From: Flavobacteriales bacterium UBA7690
GTDB lineage: Bacteria; Bacteroidota; Bacteroidia; Flavobacteriales_F; PHOS-HE28
Assembly (NCBI GenBank): GCA_002482775.1
Contig: DLGQ01000092.1
Span: 1-64,000, forward strand
Direction: 5' to 3'
DNA length: 64,000 bases
Part shown: piece after piece, positions 1 through 8,653 of the stretch
How the letters are laid out: each line of letters starts with the position of its first letter
How positions within the stretch are numbered: the first letter of the stretch is position 1
Translations under genes and position numbers: made by a program
The notes under the pieces: model-generated
The model's database searches: none
What the model was told of the DNA's origin: nothing
Seen by the model: only the letters and a program-made list of their open reading frames with translations

Positions 1-5
1 AGATG

Positions 6-23
6 GACCGCTTACCAGCGGTC
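6..23. terminator. Short hairpin upstream of scoA
   Basis: A perfect 7-bp inverted repeat (GACCGCT / AGCGGTC) with a 4-nt TACC loop. It probably ends or insulates the gene that lies off the left edge of the window. No clear T-run follows, so terminator function is inferred. Confidence 0.4.
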
Positions 24-63
24 TCTGAGGCTGACGGCTCGTCACCGCCCCGATCCCTCCCGC

Positions 64-71
64 TATCTTCG
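64..71 (+). promoter_or_regulatory. -7 box TATCTTCG of scoA
   Basis: Matches the Bacteroidota primary-sigma -7 element TAnnTTTG with C for the last T. It ends 17 nt before the scoA ATG, predicting a 5' leader of about 10 nt. No convincing -33 TTTG is visible. Confidence 0.5.
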
Positions 72-88
72 TCGCACTTCACCTGCGC

Positions 89-790
89 ATGAACAAGATC
101 GTAACGAACGCGGATGCAGCCCTCGAAGGCATCCAGGATAACATGACGTTGATGGTCGGCGGCTTCGGCCTTTGCGGCATCCCCGAGAAGAGCATCGCGG
201 CCCTGGTGCGCAAAGGCGTGAAAGGCCTCACCTGCATCAGCAACAACGCCGGTGTGGATGATTTCGGATTGGGCTTGTTGTTGCAGACGCGCCAGATCAA
301 GAAGATGATCAGCAGCTATGTGGGCGAGAACGCCGAGTTCGAACGCCAGATGTTGAGCGGCGAACTGGAGGTGGACCTGATCCCACAAGGCACATTGGCC
401 GAACGTTGCCGCGCTGGAGGTGCCGGGATCCCCGCATTCTTCACACCCGCTGGTTACGGCACCGAGATCGCCGAAGGCAAGGAGACGCGCGAGTACGATG
501 GCAAGATGTACGTGATGGAGAATTGGCTCCGCGCGGACTTCGCCTTGGTGAAAGCGTGGAAGGGGGATCGTTTCGGCAACCTCGTGTACAAACGCACGGC
601 TCGCAACTTCAACCCCATGATGGCCATGGCCGGCAAGATCACCGTGGCCGAGGTGGAAGAATTTGTTGAGCCGGGTGAACTGGATCCGGATGAGATCCAT
701 ACGCCAGGCATCTTCGTGAACCGCATCTTCAAAGGTGAAGGGTACGAGAAGCGCATCGAGCAGCGTACCGTACGGAAGCGCGGCCAATAG
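89..790 (+). CDS. scoA: 3-oxoacid CoA-transferase subunit A
   Basis: 233 residues, the usual length for the alpha subunit of succinyl-CoA:3-oxoacid (or acetoacetate) CoA-transferase. The N-terminal GGFGLCGIPE motif and the NNAG segment are typical of the family I transferase A subunit. The enzyme moves CoA from succinyl-CoA to acetoacetate in ketone-body or short-chain acid metabolism, in the cytoplasm. Its partner subunit B is not next to it but 1.9 kb downstream at 2673-3329, separated by a membrane-protein gene that begins 4 nt after this stop. That gap is unusual, because scoA and scoB are normally adjacent and often overlap. The exact acyl substrate cannot be read from the sequence. Confidence 0.93.
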   Translation: MNKIVTNADAALEGIQDNMTLMVGGFGLCGIPEKSIAALVRKGVKGLTCISNNAGVDDFGLGLLLQTRQIKKMISSYVGENAEFERQMLSGELEVDLIPQGTLAERCRAGGAGIPAFFTPAGYGTEIAEGKETREYDGKMYVMENWLRADFALVKAWKGDRFGNLVYKRTARNFNPMMAMAGKITVAEVEEFVEPGELDPDEIHTPGIFVNRIFKGEGYEKRIEQRTVRKRGQ

Positions 791-794
791 CAGC

Positions 795-2585
795 ATGAAC
801 GTAGGATCGGAGCCCATCTCCGCCGGGGTGAATTCCCGAAGGATCTATTTCCTGCTGGCCATTATCGCGTTCGGGATCGTGTTGTGGCGCGCGATCACCA
901 TCCCGCTCGTACACGACGAGGCCCGTACCTTCTTCATGTACATCCAACTAGAGGATGTGCTGCCGTTCCATGCGCAGTGGGATGCCGCCAATCACCTCCT
1001 GGTGTCGTTCGTGACGCTTCCGTTGTACCAACTTTTCGGACCTGCCCCTTTGGTGCTGCGTGCCTTCAGTGTGGTCTGTTTCGCGCTCTATGCAGCCTAT
1101 GCGTGGCGTGCAGGGCGGTGGGTGGAAGACCTCGTGGTGCGATGGGTCATGCTCTTGGCGATGTTGTTCATGCCGTTCGCCTTCGATCTGTTCAGCTTGT
1201 TCCGTGGATATGGGCCAGGTCTCGCCTTCCTCTTGGTGGCACTGGTGCATGGGGTCGCCTTCGTCCAGCATCGAAAGCAACAGGATCTTGGATTGCTTCT
1301 GTTGGCCATGGCGGCTGCCACTTACGCGAACCTCTCCTTGATCGTGGTGTGGTGTGCGGTGTTAGGCGGGGTGCTGTTGTTGCTCTTGCGCATGGAGCGT
1401 AACGAACGGATCAGGACACTGTTGGCGCTCCTGCTTCTAGGCGTGGGGCCGCTCTACTACCTCGCCACTTATGCGTTCGGTCTTTCTGAGCGCGGGCAAC
1501 TGTACTACGGCACCGACCAAGGCCTGATCTCCGGCTCGCTCGTGTCATTGAACAGGTTGGTCTTAGGCAACGCTGAGCTGTGGCTTGCTTGGTCCACCGT
1601 GCTCGTCGTAAGTGCTGCAGTGGCCATCGCTGCGCGGGAAGTGTGGCGAAAGCAGGCTGCCGCATGGATGAACCCCTTGGTAGCCGTTGCGGCGTTGTTG
1701 GTGGCCGAGATGGCTGGCCGGTTCGTGATGTTCCAGGCGATGGGGGTGAAGTACCCACTGGACCGCGCGGCTATCCATTGGGTGCTTTTTGCGGTGTTGG
1801 TCATCGCCTTGGCCACGGACCGCTTGGCGCGAGCTCATCGTTCGTGGAGCTGGTGTGCGTGTGTGCTCCTGTTGCTTCCACTGCGCACGGTGGTCGCAAC
1901 ATCCATGCAGACCACCATGCTCTGGCCGGAACACTCCATGGATGCCGATCTGGTAAAGACCGTGGTGGACCGTGGAGCTGGACGACCACGTGCGTTGCTG
2001 GTAGGGGCCGCGCCTTTCATGTTGCAGGCGATCACATACCAAGCGAAGTTGCATCATTGGGAGATCGCACCGCCCATGGAGTTGGATGCACCCGGACCGC
2101 AGGACTTGTTCTTCGCTCTGACAGGAACTCCCATTCCGGGATTTCAATCCATAGGAACATCGGCTTCCGGAAGGATCCAATTGTTCGAACGCGCGGAACG
2201 TCCGGATGAAGAATTGCTCTTGGACAGTACGTTCACACCTACTGGCGAAGGGTTCATGTCGCTGTGGAATGGAGCAGCGGACCACTTCGGTACAACAGCG
2301 CTGATCTTCGATGTGGATGCGGACTTTTCGGGTTTCCACGAGCCGTTGTCCGGGAGCTTGGTGGTGGAGGTGAAGGATAGTGCCGGAGGCCATGTGTACT
2401 ACAACGGGATGGACCTGGTCCTGTGGAGCGATCCGCAGCACTTCAGGGCGTCGTGTCCAGTACCATCTCCATCGCACGAAGCCAAGCAGCTGAACCTCTA
2501 CTTCTGGGATATGAACGGTATCGGCTTGCGTGTGGACCGCTGCCGATTGCGCATCTGGTCCCAAGACCTCACGAAGCAGAACTAG
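795..2585 (+). CDS. GT-C-like polytopic membrane protein inserted between scoA and scoB
   Basis: About 596 residues from the ATG at 795, 4 nt after scoA. There is a short polar N-terminus, then roughly ten hydrophobic segments to about residue 370. The first extracytoplasmic loop holds an HDEARTF motif, where GT-C glycosyltransferases place their catalytic acidic residues. The last 200 residues are soluble and end in a beta-rich region with a YFWDMNG motif, closely echoed by FYFWDTEP at the end of the protein at 8654-10534. It is most similar in layout to the gene at 4698-6560 (DECFTF in the same loop). A likely role is transfer of a sugar from a lipid-phosphate donor on the outer face of the inner membrane. 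Substrate unknown. Earlier in-frame starts would lie inside scoA. Confidence 0.75.
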   Translation: MNVGSEPISAGVNSRRIYFLLAIIAFGIVLWRAITIPLVHDEARTFFMYIQLEDVLPFHAQWDAANHLLVSFVTLPLYQLFGPAPLVLRAFSVVCFALYAAYAWRAGRWVEDLVVRWVMLLAMLFMPFAFDLFSLFRGYGPGLAFLLVALVHGVAFVQHRKQQDLGLLLLAMAAATYANLSLIVVWCAVLGGVLLLLLRMERNERIRTLLALLLLGVGPLYYLATYAFGLSERGQLYYGTDQGLISGSLVSLNRLVLGNAELWLAWSTVLVVSAAVAIAAREVWRKQAAAWMNPLVAVAALLVAEMAGRFVMFQAMGVKYPLDRAAIHWVLFAVLVIALATDRLARAHRSWSWCACVLLLLPLRTVVATSMQTTMLWPEHSMDADLVKTVVDRGAGRPRALLVGAAPFMLQAITYQAKLHHWEIAPPMELDAPGPQDLFFALTGTPIPGFQSIGTSASGRIQLFERAERPDEELLLDSTFTPTGEGFMSLWNGAADHFGTTALIFDVDADFSGFHEPLSGSLVVEVKDSAGGHVYYNGMDLVLWSDPQHFRASCPVPSPSHEAKQLNLYFWDMNGIGLRVDRCRLRIWSQDLTKQN

Positions 2586-2635
2586 AAAGTGGATCCATGT
2601 CCAACAAGGTGGCACATCGCCCGATGACCACCACC

Positions 2636-2643
2636 TACATTTG
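2636..2643 (+). promoter_or_regulatory. -7 box TACATTTG of scoB
   Basis: Exact match to TAnnTTTG, ending 29 nt before the scoB start. It suggests that scoB can be transcribed independently of scoA after the separation of the two genes. Confidence 0.55.
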
Positions 2644-2672
2644 AAGCTGCCCCCATCATCCACCCCCGATAC

Positions 2673-3329
2673 ATGGCGCTAACGAAGGAACAAATGGCCC
2701 AGCGCATCGCGCGCGAACTCAAGGACGGATACTACGTCAACCTCGGGATAGGCATACCGACGTTGGTGGCCAACTATGTCCCGAAGGGGATGAACGTGGT
2801 GTTCCAGAGCGAGAACGGGATCCTGGGCATGGGGCCTTTCCCCTACGAAGGCGAGGAGGATGCCGACCTGATCAACGCGGGTAAACAAACCGTGACCCTG
2901 CTACCCGGCAGCAGCATCTTCGATAGCGCCACCAGCTTCGCGATGATCCGCGGCCAACATGTGCAACTGACCGTGCTCGGTGCCATGGAGATCAGCGATA
3001 CGGGAGACATCGCCAACTGGAAGATCCCCGGGAAAATGGTGAAGGGCATGGGTGGTGCCATGGACCTGGTGGCCAGTGCGGAGAACATCATCGTGGTGAT
3101 GATGCATGCCAACAAGGCCGGAGAGAGTAAGTTGTTGAAGACGTGCGCCCTTCCGCTCACCGGCGTGAAATGCGTGAAGAAGGTGGTTACCGACCTGGGT
3201 GTGTTCGACATCACCCCGGAAGGCTTCCGCTTGTTGGAACGCGCACCCGGTGTTAGCGTGGACGAGATCAAGGCCAAGACGGAAGGGCGGCTCGTGGTGG
3301 TGGGTGAGGTGCCTGAGATGGTGGTGTGA
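2673..3329 (+). CDS. scoB: 3-oxoacid CoA-transferase subunit B
   Basis: 218 residues, full length for the beta subunit. The SENGILGMGP motif contains the catalytic glutamate that forms the glutamyl-CoA thioester in this family. NLGIGIPT near the N-terminus and GMGGAMDL in the middle are also characteristic. It pairs with the A subunit at 89-790. It has its own promoter-like box, and its stop codon overlaps the possible GTG start of the next gene. Confidence 0.94.
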   Translation: MALTKEQMAQRIARELKDGYYVNLGIGIPTLVANYVPKGMNVVFQSENGILGMGPFPYEGEEDADLINAGKQTVTLLPGSSIFDSATSFAMIRGQHVQLTVLGAMEISDTGDIANWKIPGKMVKGMGGAMDLVASAENIIVVMMHANKAGESKLLKTCALPLTGVKCVKKVVTDLGVFDITPEGFRLLERAPGVSVDEIKAKTEGRLVVVGEVPEMVV

Positions 3330-4693
3330 AAACGGCTTCCCAGCCTTCGACCATGGTCCTTAAGTCGATCCCATACCTCCAACAGGCCTGGCAATGGTTG
3401 CGGGCCCCTTCGCGCATCTGGATCCCCTTCCTGCTAGCAGCCCTCTTTTTCGCCAATGCGTCGATCCAGTTCAACAATCGCATCGGCCTGGAGGATTGGA
3501 AGTCGGACCTGCGCGCTGATGCAGGTGGATACTACATCTATCTACCGGGCACCATCCACCATGGGATGAAAGCCGCTACCGTGAGCGATAGCATGTTGTG
3601 GAAGGGAGGCAATGGCTTCCAGCTGGATCGTACCAAGGACCGGATCCTTACGAAATACACCTATGGCACGGCGTTGATGCAACTGCCGTTCTATCTGACC
3701 GCCGAGGCCATTGAAGGGTTCGGTGTTACCGATGGGTGGACACGCACACATCACCGCGCCATCGAGGTGGGTGCTGTCCTGTATTGGGCGGCGGGGTCGT
3801 TACTGCTCCTGCTGGCCTTAAGGCGATGGAGACCCAGCACCACTGGCGTTGCTCTGATCGTACTGGCCTGTGTGGCCTTTGGCACGAACAGCTTCTACTA
3901 CGCGTTCCGGAGCGCCAGCTACTCCCACGTCTACTCTTACTTCCTTGTCGCGTTAGCGCTGTATGCGATCCATGCGGACCGCAGTGGACCCATAAGTGTC
4001 CTACGCCTCAGGGCCTTCCAAGTGGCGTGCGCTTTACTGGTGGTGGTGCGTCCGATCGATGGCTTAGCGGTGCTGGCACTGTACGCCTTGTTGTACTTCC
4101 AACGCCCGGAGTTGTTCCGGTCTTGGCGCACGTACTTCGACCAAGCACTGATCGCACTGATCGCGGTATTACCCCAGTTACTCTATTGGCGCTATGTTCA
4201 TGGTTCGTGGCTGGTGTATTCCTACGGCGATGAACGGTTCACGAACCTGGCCACACCGCTCTTCGACCTTGTGCTGCTTTCTCCTCAGAACGGCCTGTTA
4301 CCCTATTCGCCTGCATTCTTCTTGTTACCTGTCGCCTTGGTGTTCCTGTTCGTGCAGCGGTGGCGGGTCGCACTGGTCCTTACGGTCATGTTCGCCTTGC
4401 TCATCTACTCCTTCGCCGCGTGGCATGCCTGGCATTTCGGATGCGGCTACGGCATGCGGCCTTCGGTTGAGTATACGCCGTTCCTAGGTGTGGCACTCTG
4501 GTGGATGTTCGATACGGTACACCGTCGTTGGCCCGCGATCTTCCATGGGGTGTTCCCACTGGTCGCTATCGTCTGTTTCGTGAACTACCGCTCCATGTTG
4601 AACTATGGAGGGTGCTTTGTGGCCGAACATTGGGATTGGATCCCCTATGGTCGGAACTTGGTGGAGTCGTTCTTCGGGAAGCTACCCATTTGA
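3326..4693 (+). CDS. Polytopic membrane protein, GT-C/ArnT-like family
   Basis: 455 residues from a GTG at 3326 that overlaps the scoB stop (GTGA), or 446 from an ATG at 3353. About ten membrane segments and almost no soluble C-terminal domain. It shares a set of motifs with the proteins at 7319-8605 and 10568-12400: an early D-x-G-YY-x-YLPG segment, a KYTYGTALMQLPFY-type segment and a GTNSFYYAFR segment near residue 185. The three are therefore paralogues of a second subfamily in this cluster. A membrane glycosyltransferase acting on the periplasmic side is the likeliest function. It is read through from scoB and followed at once by another family member. Confidence 0.72.
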   Translation: MKTASQPSTMVLKSIPYLQQAWQWLRAPSRIWIPFLLAALFFANASIQFNNRIGLEDWKSDLRADAGGYYIYLPGTIHHGMKAATVSDSMLWKGGNGFQLDRTKDRILTKYTYGTALMQLPFYLTAEAIEGFGVTDGWTRTHHRAIEVGAVLYWAAGSLLLLLALRRWRPSTTGVALIVLACVAFGTNSFYYAFRSASYSHVYSYFLVALALYAIHADRSGPISVLRLRAFQVACALLVVVRPIDGLAVLALYALLYFQRPELFRSWRTYFDQALIALIAVLPQLLYWRYVHGSWLVYSYGDERFTNLATPLFDLVLLSPQNGLLPYSPAFFLLPVALVFLFVQRWRVALVLTVMFALLIYSFAAWHAWHFGCGYGMRPSVEYTPFLGVALWWMFDTVHRRWPAIFHGVFPLVAIVCFVNYRSMLNYGGCFVAEHWDWIPYGRNLVESFFGKLPI

Positions 4694-4697
4694 ACAC

Positions 4698-6560
4698 TTG
4701 GATCACCGAAAGCGGAACGAGATCGGATCCGACCTCCTGCCAAGGACCGTAACGCCGATCCTTGGTCTTCTGAGCGCTGCATTGTTAGCCTATGCAACCG
4801 TTCGCGCCTATACGGTCTCTTTCACCTACGACGAGTGTTTCACCTTCCTGGAGCATGTGCGCAAGGGCCTGTTCTACCAGGACCGCTTCGATGAAATGGG
4901 AGCGAACCACCACCTGCTGAACGTCTGGCTCATGTGGGTCTGCTGGAAGCTCTTCGGCGATGGGGAGTTCGCCCTGCGCCTACCAAGCCTCTTCGCGTAC
5001 GGCCTGTACCTGTATGCTACATACCGGATCGCTCTACGTTCCTCGTCCATGCTGTTCGCAGTGGGTGCATTCCTTGCACTTAACCTTCACCCTTATCTCG
5101 TCGACTTCTTCTCCCTTGCCCGGGGTTACGCATTAGGCAATGCCTTCCTGATGCTGAGCTTGTGGCAAGCCACGAGCTATTTGCAGGATGGCCGGAAGCG
5201 TAGGACACTTGTTCGGGCTGCCGTTCTTGCCGCGCTTGCAGCCATCTCCCACATCATCCTGATCAACTACTTGCTCGCTTTTTGCGGAGCCTTGACCATC
5301 CTGCTGGTCATTGGTCAATGGCGGGGTGGCCCACCCTCCTATCAGCCATTCGTGTTGATAGCTAGCATCGCAGCACTTGGCTTGCTCATCACTTTGCCCA
5401 ATGCGCTCGGCCTCTTCCATGGTGGATCGCTCTACTTCGGCTGCGACCAACTATGGAGCTGCAGTCTACGCAGTTTGGCCGAAAAGATCCTCTACCACCA
5501 ACCATTTGGGGAACCGCCTTTGGTGATCCTGGAGTTAGCGTTGCGGTTGTGCGGGGTTGCATGGCTTGTGTCCGCTTTAATGGCGTGGTACTTCGGTCCA
5601 TGGCGGTCCATGGTGCCCTCGTTGTTCGGGCTCCTCACGCTCGGTCTATGTGTTCTGGCCTTCATCCTACAGCACGCTCTTCTCGGTGTGCCGTACCCAC
5701 TGACGCGCACGGGCGTTTTCCTTTTGCCCATTGTGGCCTTCAGTATTGTAATGGCCGTACAGACCTGGCGGTGGCGGAAAGCGGCCGGATCGGTGATGTT
5801 GGCCGGATGCGTGCCGCTTCTCTACCTTTCCCATGCATCCTTCAACCTACGGTACGTTGTCGAATGGAAGGCGGCCAGCGAGATCCGAAGAGCGCTGGAT
5901 GTCATCGCTTCGGACCATGTCCCCTTGAGCGATGCCCGTCCAGCCATACTTGTACGAACGGGGTTCGAGACAGGTGGTGCCATGCGCTATCACGTTCTAT
6001 CACGTCAGTGGCACTGGCTCGCACATGGTGTCCGCCGCGATACGCTCTTCCCAGCGGCGGATTATTATCTGGTGGAGTACGATGCCCACCATTTGGTGGA
6101 CACGGTGAATTGGACCCGGCTGTTCCTGACAGAAGCGACAGGCCTAGCGGTCTACCGGGATGAACGCTTTAGGAATGGTCTCAATGATATCGTCCACGAA
6201 TCCAGTTATATAGGTGCCAGCCACGCCGAAGGGCGCCTTCCGGTCATAGAATGGGTTGTACCGCAGAATTGGACTCCCGGCCCCGTTCTGATCGCCGGGT
6301 CCCTTCGTACCACGGAGGAGAACGATCGCAACTGGGTAGGGCTCCTGATCGAGGTATCACGAAATGGGGAGGTCGTACTTTCGGAAGGGCGGAGCACTCT
6401 GGAACAGATCCCCACCTATGGAGAAGAGCATGACACCCATGTGGTGATGTGCGTTCCTGAGGCCCTTTTGCCCGGCGATAGGGTACGCTTCACGACATGG
6501 CCCTGTTTCGATGAACCGCGCATCATCCTAGGAGAAGCCACGTTGCGTGTGATGCGATAA
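4698..6560 (+). CDS. GT-C-like polytopic membrane protein with C-terminal beta domain
   Basis: About 620 residues if translation starts at the TTG at 4698. The only in-frame ATGs are inside the preceding gene (4647, 4605). Roughly ten membrane segments, with TYDECFTFLE in the first external loop followed by GANHHLLN, as in the protein at 795-2585. The final ~130 residues are soluble and predicted beta-rich. The two proteins form one paralogous pair, probably lipid-linked-sugar-dependent transferases. Start uncertain; the family call is from topology and motif layout only. Confidence 0.7.
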   Translation: MDHRKRNEIGSDLLPRTVTPILGLLSAALLAYATVRAYTVSFTYDECFTFLEHVRKGLFYQDRFDEMGANHHLLNVWLMWVCWKLFGDGEFALRLPSLFAYGLYLYATYRIALRSSSMLFAVGAFLALNLHPYLVDFFSLARGYALGNAFLMLSLWQATSYLQDGRKRRTLVRAAVLAALAAISHIILINYLLAFCGALTILLVIGQWRGGPPSYQPFVLIASIAALGLLITLPNALGLFHGGSLYFGCDQLWSCSLRSLAEKILYHQPFGEPPLVILELALRLCGVAWLVSALMAWYFGPWRSMVPSLFGLLTLGLCVLAFILQHALLGVPYPLTRTGVFLLPIVAFSIVMAVQTWRWRKAAGSVMLAGCVPLLYLSHASFNLRYVVEWKAASEIRRALDVIASDHVPLSDARPAILVRTGFETGGAMRYHVLSRQWHWLAHGVRRDTLFPAADYYLVEYDAHHLVDTVNWTRLFLTEATGLAVYRDERFRNGLNDIVHESSYIGASHAEGRLPVIEWVVPQNWTPGPVLIAGSLRTTEENDRNWVGLLIEVSRNGEVVLSEGRSTLEQIPTYGEEHDTHVVMCVPEALLPGDRVRFTTWPCFDEPRIILGEATLRVMR

Positions 6561-6572
6561 CGCGCCGTGTGC

Positions 6573-6580
6573 GATCTTCG
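6573..6580 (+). promoter_or_regulatory. -7 box GATCTTCG of the GT2 gene
   Basis: A variant box (GATCTTCG) ending 9 nt before the ATG at 6590. The same variant occurs before several other genes in this window, for example at 24692-24699. Confidence 0.4.
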
Positions 6581-6589
6581 CGCTGCAAC

Positions 6590-7306
6590 ATGACCCCGAT
6601 CCGCACCCTTTCCCTCATCATCCCCGCTTACAACGAGGAGCGCACCATCCACCTGATCCTCGATAAGGTGCGTGATGTGGTCCTACGCGATGGTATCCAG
6701 AAGGAGATCATCATCGTGAACGACGGATCCAAGGATGGTACGGTGGCGGCCGTGGAGCGCTACATCGCCACCAACCCGGCCATGGGTATCCGGTTCATCC
6801 AACAGCCGCACAACATGGGCAAGGGTGCCGCGATCCATCGGGGTATCAAAGAGGCTACGGGCGATTACTTGCTCGTGCAGGATGCCGATCTCGAATACGA
6901 TCCGCGCGAGTACAACGACCTGTTGCGTCCGATCTGCGAAGGCTTCGCCGATGTGGTCTTCGGTTCGCGGTTCATGGGCCATCACCCGCACCGGATCCTG
7001 TTCTTCTGGCACAGCATCGGCAACAAGTTCCTGACGCATCTCTCCAACGCATTCAACAACTTGAACCTGACCGATATGGAGACGTGCTACAAGCTCATTC
7101 GTAGCGATATCGCCAAAGGACTGGACCTGCGCGAGCGGCGTTTCGGCTTCGAGCCCGAGGTAACGGCCAAGTTGGCCCGCGTGAAGGGCGTCCGCATCTA
7201 CGAGGTGGGCATCAGCTACTACGGACGCACCTACGCCGAAGGCAAGAAGATCGGCTGGAAGGATGGGTTCCGCGCCATCTGGTGCATCGTGAAGTACGGC
7301 CTGTGA
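6590..7306 (+). CDS. Glycosyltransferase family 2, dolichyl-phosphate-mannose-synthase-like
   Basis: 238 residues from the ATG at 6590. The fold markers of DPM1-type GT2 enzymes are present: SLIIPAYNEE at the N-terminus, VNDGSKDGT, GKGAAIHRG, QDADLEYDP (metal- and nucleotide-binding acidic motif), GSRFMG and a C-terminal GWKDGFRA segment. No C-terminal membrane anchor is visible. Such enzymes charge a polyprenyl phosphate with mannose or glucose in the cytoplasm. The product is the usual donor of GT-C transferases, which fits the six GT-C-like genes around it. A GTG 21 nt upstream is a less likely start. Confidence 0.88.
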   Translation: MTPIRTLSLIIPAYNEERTIHLILDKVRDVVLRDGIQKEIIIVNDGSKDGTVAAVERYIATNPAMGIRFIQQPHNMGKGAAIHRGIKEATGDYLLVQDADLEYDPREYNDLLRPICEGFADVVFGSRFMGHHPHRILFFWHSIGNKFLTHLSNAFNNLNLTDMETCYKLIRSDIAKGLDLRERRFGFEPEVTAKLARVKGVRIYEVGISYYGRTYAEGKKIGWKDGFRAIWCIVKYGL

Positions 7307-7318
7307 CCCCTTCCTCCA

Positions 7319-8605
7319 CTACCCCGGGAGCATGGCCTTGAGGTAGACCTCCTCCAAACGGTCCCAGTTCCAATCGGGGCCTTCCCATGGCCATTGGTAG
7401 GATGCGCTCAGGCGGATGTTCACCACCACGAGCCAGGCCAGCAGGATCAGTACCACTTCGCGCCGCCAGCGCGCTGCGCCTAGCAATTGCTCCATGCCCC
7501 ATGCGAGCGGAAGGGCGAGCAAAGCGCCGTATTCCACGAAGCCACGGTGACCGAAGCTGCCGCCCAGCCACCAGCACCACCAACTGGAATACGTGTACCA
7601 CACGATCGTCCAGATCACCAGGATGAGCCGGGCACCGGGTGTTACTTTCCAAGCCTGCCAAAGCAGTAACAGCAACACTCCGGCCATTAACGGCGAGTAG
7701 ATGAACCACCCGTTCTGGTGGCTGAGCAGCACATCAACGAGGTGTGGATGAAGCCAGTCGAACGCCTCACCTTTCTTGCCATACGTGAACACGAAAAGGT
7801 CTCCCGTTATCGCCTTCCAATAGATCAACTGGGGTGTCCAGAGCAACGCGGTCAACGCCACGCCCACGCCTACGGCCAAAGGGAAGCGGCGCATCCATCC
7901 GATGCGCAGGCCAAGGGCCTCCTTCAACGGAGAGCCGAAGAGGAGCGGGAACAATAGTGCCACCGCATGCAGCGGACGGATCAACACCAGCAGGCCGCAG
8001 GTGATGATCAAGAGCACAAGTGTGCGACCCGTTGGATCGTCGAGCATGCGGAAGGTGAGGTATACCATCGCGCTCATGGTGAAGAACGCGTACGCATGTG
8101 ACATCCCGGGATCGTAGACCGTGTAGAAGAAGAGGTTGGTGGCCGTGAGCACCAGAAGCGCCGAGAGCATGCTTGCGGTGCTACCATATCGCCGACGCAA
8201 GGCGTGGAATAGCAGTAAGCCGCCCATTGCCGCATAGAAGGCCGCTGCGATGATCTGGCCCCGAGCGAAGGGCGGTGCGTACCCCTCCACCGACTGCCCG
8301 CTGAGCGCACAGTAGGCCGCCGAAGCGTAGAAGAACGGTGCCTGCAGGATCGCCGTTCCCATGGGGAAAAGCCCTAAGCGGTTCCCGTTCTCCAACTCAT
8401 GGGTCCACGGCAGTGCGTTCCATTGGTGCGTACCCAAGGTGGCAGGGAGGAACTGGTAGTAACCATACGGATCACTGCCATGCTGAAGCATGAAATGGAG
8501 CTTGTCCGCATTGGCCACCAAGGAGACCCACGCCAGCACCACGAAGACCACCAAGGCCATCACACCGCCCAGCACGTTCGTTGCGCGCCCCGATCGTAGG
8601 TCCAT
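7319..8605 (-). CDS. Polytopic membrane protein, GT-C/ArnT-like family
   Basis: About 428 residues from the ATG at 8605. A longer frame upstream would run through the divergent gene's promoter. Ten or so membrane segments. Motifs DPYGYYQFLPA, LFPMGTAILQAPFF and TNLFFYTVYDPGMSHAYAFF align with the genes at 3326-4693 and 10568-12400. The C-terminus is short. It converges with the GT2 gene, only 12 nt apart, and is divergent from 8654-10534. Confidence 0.7.
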   Translation of the reverse strand: MDLRSGRATNVLGGVMALVVFVVLAWVSLVANADKLHFMLQHGSDPYGYYQFLPATLGTHQWNALPWTHELENGNRLGLFPMGTAILQAPFFYASAAYCALSGQSVEGYAPPFARGQIIAAAFYAAMGGLLLFHALRRRYGSTASMLSALLVLTATNLFFYTVYDPGMSHAYAFFTMSAMVYLTFRMLDDPTGRTLVLLIITCGLLVLIRPLHAVALLFPLLFGSPLKEALGLRIGWMRRFPLAVGVGVALTALLWTPQLIYWKAITGDLFVFTYGKKGEAFDWLHPHLVDVLLSHQNGWFIYSPLMAGVLLLLLWQAWKVTPGARLILVIWTIVWYTYSSWWCWWLGGSFGHRGFVEYGALLALPLAWGMEQLLGAARWRREVVLILLAWLVVVNIRLSASYQWPWEGPDWNWDRLEEVYLKAMLPG

Positions 8606-8638
8606 CCGCTCCACTGTGTTTCTATGTGCGAAGAACGC

Positions 8639-8646
8639 CATCTTTG
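8639..8646 (+). promoter_or_regulatory. -7 box CATCTTTG, leaderless start of 8654 gene
   Basis: One mismatch to TAnnTTTG. It ends 7 nt before the ATG at 8654, which helps choose that start over one at 8624. Confidence 0.4.
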
Positions 8647-8653
8647 GTGGATC

